Shown piece by piece: positions 54,040 through 61,289 of a DNA stretch of 64,000 nucleotides; position 1 is the stretch's first letter; each line of letters begins with the position of its first letter. The notes beneath the pieces were generated by a model. That model was not told where the DNA came from and did not search any database. It saw nothing but the letters and a program-made list of their open reading frames with translations. Source of the stretch: Acidovorax radicis (GTDB lineage Bacteria > Pseudomonadota > Gammaproteobacteria > Burkholderiales > Burkholderiaceae_C); NCBI RefSeq assembly GCF_020510705.1, contig NZ_CP075184.1, positions 434,001-498,000 of the forward strand, given 5' to 3'. The translations under genes were made by a program, and so were the position numbers.

Positions 54040-55179
54040 ATGCCCGGACTGCTGCCCGATATCGATCCCGATGGTTTGCTTGAATTTTCGGTGGTCTACA
54101 CCGACCGCGCGCTCAACCACATGTCCAAGCGCTTCACCGGCGTGGTGCAGGACATCCTGGGCACGCTCAAAGAGGTCTACCACGCCCACACCGCCGTGCT
54201 GGTGCCCGGCAGCGGTACCTTCGGCATGGAGGCCGTGGCCCGCCAGTTTGCCAACAAGGAAAAGGTGCTCATCGTGCGCAACGGCTGGTTCAGCTACCGC
54301 TGGACGCAGATCTTTGATGCCGACAAGGGCCTGGGTGGTGGTTCCGTGGTGTGCAAGGCGCGCCAGCAGGGCAGCGGCCCGCAGGCGCCCTGGGCACCAT
54401 GCCCGGCCGACGAGGTTGCAGCCACCATCCGCGCCGAAAAGCCCAAGGTGGTGTTCGCGCCGCATGTCGAGACGGCCAGCGGCATCATCCTCTCTGACGA
54501 CTACCTCCGCACCGTGACGGCGGCTGCGCATGAGGTGGGCGCGCTGTTTGTGCTGGACTGCGTGGCCTCTGGTGCGATGTGGGTGGACATGCAGGCCACC
54601 GGCGTGGATGTGCTCATCAGCGCGCCGCAAAAGGGCTGGAGCGGATCGCCCTGCTGCGCCATGGTGATGTTGAGTGAGCGAGCACGCCAGGCCATCGAGG
54701 GCACGACGAGCAGCAGCTTTTCGTGCGACCTCAAGAAGTGGATGCAGATCGCCGAGGGCTACGAAAAGGGCCAGCACGCGTACCACACCACCATGCCCAC
54801 GGATGCATTGGTGCGCCTGTCCGAGGTGATGGCCGAGACGCGCGACTATGGCTTTGCCAAGGTGCGCGAAGAACAGATCGAGCTGGGCGCCAAGGTGCGC
54901 GCGCTGCTCGAATCGCGCGGCTTCCCCAGCGTGGCGGCCGGCGGCTTCAAGGCCCCCGGCGTGGTGGTGAGCTACACCACCGACCCCGGCATCCAGAACG
55001 GCAAGAAGTTCATGGAAGTGGGCCTGCAAACTGCTGCGGGTGTGCCGCTGCAGTGCGATGAGGGGCCGGACTTCAAGACCTTCCGCATCGGCCTGTTTGG
55101 CCTGGAGAAGTGGCACAACGTGGACCGCACGGTAGGCCATTTGTCCAAGGCGCTGGACCAGATTGCGGCTGCGGCCTGA
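54040..55179 (+). CDS. Class V aminotransferase (alanine-glyoxylate/serine-glyoxylate type)
   Basis: 379 aa PLP enzyme. VLVPGSGTFGMEAVARQF is the phosphate-binding start, VLDCVASGAMWVDM the Asp region, and LISAPQKGWSGSPCCAMVM has the PLP Lys. It matches the serine-pyruvate/alanine-glyoxylate aminotransferase group. It follows the carboxylase by 91 bp and may be in the same transcript. Substrate pair uncertain; the ATG at 54040 is the family start. Confidence 0.9.
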   Translation: MPGLLPDIDPDGLLEFSVVYTDRALNHMSKRFTGVVQDILGTLKEVYHAHTAVLVPGSGTFGMEAVARQFANKEKVLIVRNGWFSYRWTQIFDADKGLGGGSVVCKARQQGSGPQAPWAPCPADEVAATIRAEKPKVVFAPHVETASGIILSDDYLRTVTAAAHEVGALFVLDCVASGAMWVDMQATGVDVLISAPQKGWSGSPCCAMVMLSERARQAIEGTTSSSFSCDLKKWMQIAEGYEKGQHAYHTTMPTDALVRLSEVMAETRDYGFAKVREEQIELGAKVRALLESRGFPSVAAGGFKAPGVVVSYTTDPGIQNGKKFMEVGLQTAAGVPLQCDEGPDFKTFRIGLFGLEKWHNVDRTVGHLSKALDQIAAAA

Positions 55180-55240
55180 ACACTGCGTCGACTATCGATG
55201 AGCGTGGCGGTGCCCTGCACAGCCTGCAAGCCCTGCGCGG

Positions 55241-56554
55241 ATGACCATGGACAACGCTGAACACAGCCCCGCGCACCGCTCGCTGCGCACCGCCAAGCGG
55301 CAGGCCCTGGGCCTGTTGCTGCTGGTGACGGCGGTGTTTGTGGCGACCAGTGTGGTCGAGCGCGGCCTGGTGCTCGATGGCATCAAGGCCATGGCCGAGG
55401 CGGCGATGGTGGGCGCGCTGGCCGACTGGTTTGCAGTGCGTGCGCTGTTTCGGCGCGTGCCGATTCCGTTCATTGCCCGGCACACGGCGATCATCCCGCG
55501 CAACAAGGACCGCATTGGGCAAAACCTGGCGCACTTTGTGCGCGACAAGTTTCTTGACCCCGCCTCGCTGGTGGCGCTGATCCGACGCCACGACGTGGTG
55601 GGCCAGCTGGCCCAGTGGCTGGTTCAGCCCGAACACTCCCGCCTGCTGGGGCAGCAGGTGGCGCGCATGCTGGCGGCAGCGCTGGATGTGGTGCAAGACC
55701 AGCAGGTCGAGAAGTTTTTGCAAAAAGCCGCGCGCTCCCTGATCGGGCGGGTGGATCTGTCGCAGGCTCTGGCCAAGGTGTTGGGGGCACTCACCCACAA
55801 CGGCCGCCACCAGGCGCTGCTTGACGAGGCGCTGGCCAAGCTCATCGAAACGTTGCAGGTGCCTGATACGCGCGCGCTGATTGCGCACACCGTCGTGCAG
55901 TGGCTCAAAAAAGAGCATCCGGTGAAAGAAAAGATGCTGCCCACCGACTGGCTGGGTGACAAAAGTGCGGCCATGGTGGCGCACGCGCTGGAGAGCCTGC
56001 TGGCCGATGTGGTCGCCAACCCCCAGCACCAGTTGCGCAGGCGGTTTGACGAGGCGGTGCAGAACTTTGTCACGCGGCTGCAAACCGACCCCGACTGGGC
56101 GCGCAAGGCCGAGTCGGTGCGCCACTATCTGCAAACCGACGCCACGCTAGGCCGCTACGTGCACACCCTGTGGCGCGGCATGCGCAGCGCGCTGCAGCGC
56201 GACCTGGCCAACGAAGACTCTGCCGTGGCCCGCAACGTGCGCACCATGGGCCAGTGGCTGGGCGAGTCGCTGGCGCAAGACACCGCGCTGCGCCAGGTGC
56301 TCAATGCGCGCGTCGAAAGCTGGGTGCAGGGCCTGGCGCCCGAGGTGTCGCAGTTTGTGGCAGAGCACATCCAAGACACGGTGCAGCGCTGGGACGCACA
56401 GGAAATGTCTCAACTCATCGAGCTGAACATTGGCAAAGACCTGCAAACCATCCGCATCAACGGCACTGTGGTGGGTAGCCTCATCGGTCTGGTGCTGTTT
56501 TCCGTCTCACACGCAGGCGAGGTGTGGAAGGCGTTGAAGGTGTGGGGCGGGTGA
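55241..56554 (+). CDS. DUF445 family inner membrane protein (YjiN-like)
   Basis: 437 aa. Two membrane helices flank the start (about residues 20-45: LLLLVTAVFVATSVVERGLV) and the end (about 415-432: GTVVGSLIGLVLFSVSHAG). Between them is the DUF445 body (GALADWFAVRALFRRVPIP, IIPRNKDRIGQNLAHFV). Function unknown. Start ATG at 55241; a second ATG follows two codons later. Confidence 0.9.
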   Translation: MTMDNAEHSPAHRSLRTAKRQALGLLLLVTAVFVATSVVERGLVLDGIKAMAEAAMVGALADWFAVRALFRRVPIPFIARHTAIIPRNKDRIGQNLAHFVRDKFLDPASLVALIRRHDVVGQLAQWLVQPEHSRLLGQQVARMLAAALDVVQDQQVEKFLQKAARSLIGRVDLSQALAKVLGALTHNGRHQALLDEALAKLIETLQVPDTRALIAHTVVQWLKKEHPVKEKMLPTDWLGDKSAAMVAHALESLLADVVANPQHQLRRRFDEAVQNFVTRLQTDPDWARKAESVRHYLQTDATLGRYVHTLWRGMRSALQRDLANEDSAVARNVRTMGQWLGESLAQDTALRQVLNARVESWVQGLAPEVSQFVAEHIQDTVQRWDAQEMSQLIELNIGKDLQTIRINGTVVGSLIGLVLFSVSHAGEVWKALKVWGG

Positions 56555-56586
56555 GGCAAGCGCCCGCACGCACTGCGCGCTAGCGT

Positions 56587-57036
56587 TCAGTTGTCGTCGT
56601 GTGGGTCTGCGGCGGCATCCGCCGCCAGGTGGGCCGCGTGTTCTTCCTGCAGGTGCTGGGCAATCTGCGCCCATGCCTGTTTGGCGTCGGCGTCTTGCGC
56701 CCAGGCGTAGCAACTGGCAATGTGCATGGCCGTGATCGCATGGTGCGGGTCCAGCGCAAAGGCCACCTCACACTGCAGCGCCGCCTGGCGCCACATCGCG
56801 ACCGCATCCTCTGATCCTTCTTTTTGCAGGGCATGGGCCTCGGCAATCCACGCCTGCCCCAGGCGAAATGCCGCCGCGTGTTGCTCGGGGTCCGCCTCGT
56901 GCGCGCGCTGAAACAGCGCCCCCGCCTGCCGCCACAACGCCCGTGCCGCCGCAAAGTCTTGCGTGGCCACGGCCTGTGCCTGCGCGACGAGGGCGTTGCC
57001 GGATTGGAGGAGGGTGGCGGTGGAGTCGGAGGTCAT
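56587..57036 (-). CDS. Small TPR-like helical protein
   Basis: 149 aa. Alternating Ala-rich helices (AAARALWRQAGALFQRAHEA, AAFRLGQAWIAEAHALQ, ALQCEVAFALDPHHAITAMH) look like two to three TPR repeats, ending with an acidic tail (AADAAADPHDDN). No signal or membrane segment. Function not recognised. The ATG at 57036 is chosen because the extension upstream is unlike protein. Confidence 0.65.
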   Translation of the reverse strand: MTSDSTATLLQSGNALVAQAQAVATQDFAAARALWRQAGALFQRAHEADPEQHAAAFRLGQAWIAEAHALQKEGSEDAVAMWRQAALQCEVAFALDPHHAITAMHIASCYAWAQDADAKQAWAQIAQHLQEEHAAHLAADAAADPHDDN

Positions 57037-57471
57037 GGGTGGGGAAACGAGAAAAGACGGTGTGGGGATTGTCGACGGTGCTGGCGCCGCTCCGTCGCGG
57101 CTGGGTATGCGAAAACACCAATGCACCGTGCCGCGTGTTCATCCCGTCCCGTTCAGGCTGGGGTGAAGTGAGGTGATCGTCGGTCAGAGCGCCCCCGGAG
57201 CGCCTTTTTTAAAACCAAAAAGAATATTAATCACTTGTTACATGCAAATTGAGATATACTGGGCGCTGTTGCAGTCACGCCCCCTGACTAGGGTCGTCAC
57301 CGCAACGCCTGCACAAGACGGCAAGCCGCCGACTAATACAGGCCGCCATTTGCGACTTTTGTCGCCCAGTGGGTCTGCAGAGCTGCAGCCCACCGAGTCC
57401 CTCGATGCTCACGCAGGTTGATTCCCAGCCTGCGTTCCTGAATGAATCCGATTTCACAGACCGCCATTTCC
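57037..57471. other. Gap with an AT-rich promoter-like stretch, no gene recognised
   Basis: 435 bp between the TPR-like gene and the small protein. The segment 57205-57260 is much more AT-rich than its surroundings and contains TATACT (57255-57260), a good -10. TTGTTA (57235-57240) is too close for a normal -35. The 210-bp untranslated stretch before the small gene could form a regulatory leader, but no known motif is seen. Confidence 0.4.
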
Positions 57472-57681
57472 ATGGGCAAGTACGTCGTCTCGCCCGCGAC
57501 ACACCCGACCGACTGCGGCCGCTTCCGCGCCTCCTTTTCGGTCCATCGTTCCCAAGGCAACGGCAGCTACTGCCGTGTGTTCCGTTTTGACAAAGCCTTT
57601 GCCTCGCGCGAAGCCGCCCGGCTCTTTGCAGTCACCCAGGGCTGGCTGCAAACGTGCATGCAGCACCCTCCAACGTGCTGA
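57472..57681 (+). CDS. Small conserved-looking protein upstream of the RRM gene
   Basis: 69 aa from ATG 57472 (another ATG ten codons earlier). GKYVVSPATHPTDCGRFRAS, then HRSQGNGSYCRVFRFDKAF and SREAARLFAVTQGWLQT look like genuine protein with a compact alpha/beta pattern; I recall similar small proteins in Burkholderiales but no named domain. It lies 124 bp ahead of the RRM gene in the same direction, possibly coexpressed. Confidence 0.6.
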   Translation: MGKYVVSPATHPTDCGRFRASFSVHRSQGNGSYCRVFRFDKAFASREAARLFAVTQGWLQTCMQHPPTC

Positions 57682-57805
57682 GGACCTGATCTGCGTCCCG
57701 CAGATTGCATCCACCGTTCCCCGCTGCTGCGGCCTCTCGCGCCGCGCATCTGCACCCCCAACGGTACGCCCTTCGTTGCGCACCACATTTAAGAAAGACT
57801 CATCC

Positions 57806-58156
57806 ATGAGCATCAAAATCTACGTGGGCAATCTGCCCTATTCCGTGAACGACGCCAGCCTGGAAAGCAACTTTGCCGAATTTGGCAGCGTTTCTTCCGC
57901 CAAGGTCATGATGGACCGCGAAACGGGCCGCTCCAAGGGCTTCGGCTTTGTGGAAATGGCGAACGCCGAAGTGGCCCAGGCAGCCATTACCGGTCTTCAC
58001 GGCATGTCCGTCGATGGCCGCTCGATCGTCGTGAACCTGGCCCGCCCGCGTGAAGAGCGCAGCGATGCGGGTGGCTACAGCGCCGCTGGCTATGGTGCTG
58101 GCAAGCGCTCGGACGTGGGCTACGGGACGGGTGGCTACGGCGGTGGCCGCTACTAA
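57806..58156 (+). CDS. RRM-domain RNA-binding protein
   Basis: 116 aa. A single RRM (residues 1-82) has RNP2 IYVGNLPYS and RNP1 KGFGFVEM, followed by a Gly/Tyr/Arg-rich tail (GGYSAAGYGAGKRSDVGYGT). This is the bacterial cold-induced glycine-rich RNA-binding type. It is likely an RNA chaperone. It is followed 20 bp later by a strong terminator, so it ends the transcript. Confidence 0.92.
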   Translation: MSIKIYVGNLPYSVNDASLESNFAEFGSVSSAKVMMDRETGRSKGFGFVEMANAEVAQAAITGLHGMSVDGRSIVVNLARPREERSDAGGYSAAGYGAGKRSDVGYGTGGYGGGRY

Positions 58157-58174
58157 ACCCCGCCACTTTTTGCG

Positions 58175-58205
58175 AAAAACCGGCTCTGCGGAGCCGGTTT
58201 TTTTT
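58175..58205 (+). terminator. Rho-independent terminator after the RRM gene
   Basis: AAAAACCGGCTC (58175-58186), loop TGCG, GAGCCGGTTTTT (58191-58202) and three more T. Symmetric and probably also used for leftward transcription from lrgAB. Confidence 0.93.
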
Positions 58206-58355
58206 CGCTCCGGCCCAGCCTCCGTGGAGGCATCGGGTTGGCACGATGCCATGCCGCGCGGGCCAGATGGGGCCGCCGCTCACACCACCTTGCCTACAGT
58301 GGCATGCCTATCGTCGCTGCGTTGATGGCTGTGAAAGCCGCAAGAAGGTCTGCAC

Positions 58356-59081
58356 TCAAAAAAGCCGCGCCACCAAAGGCACGAGCAGTGCGGCCAACAC
58401 CACCTGCAGCCCCAGCGCCAAACCGGCATAGGCGCCTGCATCTGCATCGTCTTGCAGCGCCTGCGCGGCGCCGATGCCGTGGGAGGCGGTGCCCAGTGCA
58501 AAGCCGCGCGCCAGCATGCCCTCGGCGTTGGTGCCCACGCGCAGCCATCGGAACAGCGTGCGGCCCGAGAGCGCGCCTACCATGCCTGTCAGCACCGCAA
58601 ACAGCGCAGCCAGCGCGGGCTCGCCGCCGATTTGTGCCGCCACGCCCATTGCCACGGGCGCGGTGACGGATTTGGGGGCCAGCGACAGCAGCATGTCTGC
58701 AGGCAAGCCCAGCGCCCAGCCCAGGCCCACGGCGCTGGTGGCGGCGGCTGTGCCACCGGCCAGCGCGGCCAGCAGCAGGCGGGCCCAGCGCCGGCGCAGT
58801 TCGGCGCGGCGTTGCCACAGGGGCCAGCCCAGCGCAACCACGGCAGGGCCCAGCAAGAAGTGGATGAATTGCGCCCCGGCAAAGAACGTGGGGTAGGCCG
58901 TGCCGGTGGCGAGCAGCGCGCAGGCCAGCACCACCACCGACCACAGCACCGGGTTGGCCCAGGCCGCATGCCGCATGCGCGCGGCAAAAGCCTGCGCCAG
59001 CACATACACCACCAACGTGGACGTGAGCCCGAACAGCGGGGCCGACGACAGGTACACCCACAGTTGCACAAAATTGGTCAT
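58356..59081 (-). CDS. lrgB: LrgB family membrane protein
   Basis: 241 aa. Multiple membrane helices and LrgB motifs (SLAPKSVTAPVAMGVAAQIG, ALFAVLTGMVGALSG, GTASHGIGAAQAL). Works with LrgA/CidA-type holin-like proteins; recent work links the family to organic-acid export and plastid glycolate/glycerate transport. Start ATG overlaps the lrgA stop by four bases (ATGA). Confidence 0.92.
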   Translation of the reverse strand: MTNFVQLWVYLSSAPLFGLTSTLVVYVLAQAFAARMRHAAWANPVLWSVVVLACALLATGTAYPTFFAGAQFIHFLLGPAVVALGWPLWQRRAELRRRWARLLLAALAGGTAAATSAVGLGWALGLPADMLLSLAPKSVTAPVAMGVAAQIGGEPALAALFAVLTGMVGALSGRTLFRWLRVGTNAEGMLARGFALGTASHGIGAAQALQDDADAGAYAGLALGLQVVLAALLVPLVARLF

Positions 59082-59617
59082 GTTGCATTGCCTCCGTCGA
59101 CCGCACTGCGCCCAGCGCGCCCATCGCGCCGAAAGGCGCGCAGCACCCACACGGTGGCCGCCATGCCCGCCCAGGTAGACAACACGATCACCACCAGCAG
59201 GCGCAGTCCGTAGGCGCCGAGCAGGTCAAGGTGTGTCATCACCCCCACGCCCACAGGCACAAAAAGCAGCGACAGGTGGGTGAGCAAAAAACCAGCGGCG
59301 GGTGCCACGGCGCGCTGCACGGGGCCCCAGTGCAGGGCCAGCAGCAGCAGCACCATGCCCACCACAGGGCCGGGGATGGGCAGATGCAGGAAATGCGAAA
59401 GTGCCTCGCCTATCGACTGCATGAGCAGCAGCACGGCCAGTCCTTGCAGCGGCTTGAGCGGGCTCGGGGGGCGTGCTGCGCTTTTGGGGGCAGCAGCACG
59501 GGTGGCCGCAGTGACAGTGCCCTGCGCAGCCGCGTCGGCTGGGGCCTGTGTGACATGGGTGGCTTGCGTGGCGTGTAGGGCTCGGGCGGATGCCAGAGGG
59601 TCGTGGCGCGGCTTCAT
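59078..59617 (-). CDS. lrgA: LrgA/CidA family holin-like membrane protein
   Basis: 179 aa. An unusual 55-residue Ala/Thr/Pro-rich N-terminal extension is followed by the LrgA core (GLAVLLLMQSIGEALSHFLH, PIPGPVVGMVLLLLALHWG, LFVPVGVGVMTHLDLLG). It is translationally coupled to lrgB and adjoins glcD, whose 3' end it immediately follows without a gap; the shared context with a glycolate oxidase gene fits a role in glycolate or lactate movement (inference). Confidence 0.9.
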   Translation of the reverse strand: MKPRHDPLASARALHATQATHVTQAPADAAAQGTVTAATRAAAPKSAARPPSPLKPLQGLAVLLLMQSIGEALSHFLHLPIPGPVVGMVLLLLALHWGPVQRAVAPAAGFLLTHLSLLFVPVGVGVMTHLDLLGAYGLRLLVVIVLSTWAGMAATVWVLRAFRRDGRAGRSAVDGGNAT

Positions 59618-61132
59618 TCAAAAACGCGGGAGGTCGGGGTGGCGGATCTGCCCGCCGCGCACCAGCATCTTTCCGTATTCGGCGCAGCGGTTGAGGGTGG
59701 GGATCACCTTGCCGGGGTTGAGCAGGCCGGCCGGGTCAAACGCGTGTTTGAGGCCAAACATCTGTGCGTTTTCTTCGGCGGTGAACTGCACACACATGCT
59801 GTTGAGCTTTTCCACCCCGACACCATGCTCGCCCGTGATGGTGCCGCCCATGGCCACGCTGGTCTCCAGGATCTCGGCACCAAAAAGCTCGCAGCGGCGC
59901 AGCTGGTCGGCATCGTTGGCGTCGAACAGGATCAGCGGGTGCAGATTGCCGTCGCCCGCGTGGAACACGTTGGCGCAGCGCAGCTGGTATTTTTTCTCCA
60001 TCTCCTGGATGGCCAGCAGGATGTCGGCCAGGCGCTTGCGCGGAATGGTCGAGTCCATGCACATGTAGTCGGGGCTAATGCGGCCGCTGGCCGGGAAGGC
60101 GTTCTTGCGGCCGCTCCAAAAGCGCAGGCGCTCGGCCTCGTCCTGGCTGACCGAAATGGCCGTGGCGCCCGCAGCGCGCAGCACTTCGCTCATGCGGCCG
60201 ATTTCTTCTTCGACCTCTTCGAGCGTGCCATCGGACTCGCACAGCAAGATGGCTTCGGCTGTCAGGTCGTAGCCTGCATGCACAAAATCTTCGACGGCAG
60301 CGGTCATGGGCTTGTCCATCATCTCCAGCCCGGCGGGGATGATGCCGGCCGCGATCACCGCGGCCACCGCGTCGCCTGCTTTGCGCACGTCGTCAAAGCT
60401 GGCCATGATGCAGCGCGCCAGTTGGGGCTTGGGGATGAGCTTGACGGTGACCTCGGTGGTCACGGCCAGCATGCCCTCGCTGCCGATCACAGCGGCCAGC
60501 AGGTCGTAGCCGGGGGCGTCGAGCGCCTCGCTGCCGAACTCCACCGCGTCACCTTCCACCGTGAATCCCTTGACCTTGAGCACGTTGTGTACGGTCAGGC
60601 CGTATTTCAGGCAGTGCACACCGCCCGAGTTCTCGGCCACGTTGCCGCCGATGGTGCAGGCGATCTGGCTGCTGGGGTCCGGCGCGTAATACAGGCCATA
60701 TGGCGCGGCGGCTTCGCTGATGGCCAGGTTGCGCACGCCGCACTGCACCACCGCCGTGCGGCTTTCGGGGTTGATGTCGAGGATGCGGTTGAACTTGGCC
60801 AGCGACATCGTCACGCCCATGGCGTGGGGCATGGCGCCGCCCGACAGGCCCGTGCCCGCGCCCCGTGCCACCACCGGCACCTGCAGTTGGTGGCAGGTTT
60901 TGAGCACGGCCTGCACCTCGTCGTAGGTTTCGGGCAGGCACACCACCAGCGGGCGCTGGCGGTAGGCGGTGAGGCCATCGCATTCGTACGGTGTGGTGTC
61001 TTCGGCGTTCCACAGCAGCGCGTGGGCTGGCACGACGCGGCCCAGGGCCTGCACCACCTGGGCCTGGCGGGCGGCGCGTTCGTGGGGGCTGGGGGCGGGG
61101 GCAGGGGATGTGGTGGCGGAAACGGTGCTCAT
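59618..61132 (-). CDS. glcD: FAD-linked glycolate/lactate oxidase, GlcD type
   Basis: 504 aa. FAD-binding PCMH domain (about 65-245: VVARGAGTGLSGGAMPHAMG, SSQIACTIGGNVAENSGGVH) and the FAD-oxidase C domain (CANVFHAGDGNLHPLILFD, TITGEHGVGVEKL). It oxidises glycolate or another 2-hydroxyacid; the partner subunits GlcE/GlcF are not in view. The ATG at 61132 is chosen; the open frame continues to 61249 but there lies next to the palindromic element. Confidence 0.9.
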   Translation of the reverse strand: MSTVSATTSPAPAPSPHERAARQAQVVQALGRVVPAHALLWNAEDTTPYECDGLTAYRQRPLVVCLPETYDEVQAVLKTCHQLQVPVVARGAGTGLSGGAMPHAMGVTMSLAKFNRILDINPESRTAVVQCGVRNLAISEAAAPYGLYYAPDPSSQIACTIGGNVAENSGGVHCLKYGLTVHNVLKVKGFTVEGDAVEFGSEALDAPGYDLLAAVIGSEGMLAVTTEVTVKLIPKPQLARCIMASFDDVRKAGDAVAAVIAAGIIPAGLEMMDKPMTAAVEDFVHAGYDLTAEAILLCESDGTLEEVEEEIGRMSEVLRAAGATAISVSQDEAERLRFWSGRKNAFPASGRISPDYMCMDSTIPRKRLADILLAIQEMEKKYQLRCANVFHAGDGNLHPLILFDANDADQLRRCELFGAEILETSVAMGGTITGEHGVGVEKLNSMCVQFTAEENAQMFGLKHAFDPAGLLNPGKVIPTLNRCAEYGKMLVRGGQIRHPDLPRF

Positions 61133-61210
61133 GTCTGTCACTGTAGAGGAAGGCGGGCAGGCCTTGCGTGAGTTTTTTTGCAGGCGCGCGTGAAATAGCC
61201 GGGCCGTACG

Positions 61211-61275
61211 TTTTTGCTCCTGATAAGTGAGCTGATAGCGCTTATGCAATAAGCGCCAGAGGCCAATTTGACCAA
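61211..61275. repeat. Dispersed palindromic element between glcD and the helicase gene
   Basis: GCGCTTAT (61238-61245), GCA, ATAAGCGC (61249-61256), flanked by TGAGCTGATA and CAGAGGCCAA like the other copies. Both neighbouring genes are leftward. Confidence 0.8.
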
Positions 61276-61289
61276 ATGTCGCACCCCCT

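Noticed and set aside
57180..57215. Rho-independent terminator at a GC stretch followed by TTTTTT
   Set aside because: The GC segment (GCGCCCCCGGAGCGCC) pairs over only about four bases, so it does not form a convincing stem.
59603..61171. 522-codon frame antisense to glcD
   Set aside because: Composition is the mirror of a GC-rich gene; glcD has intact FAD-domain motifs.
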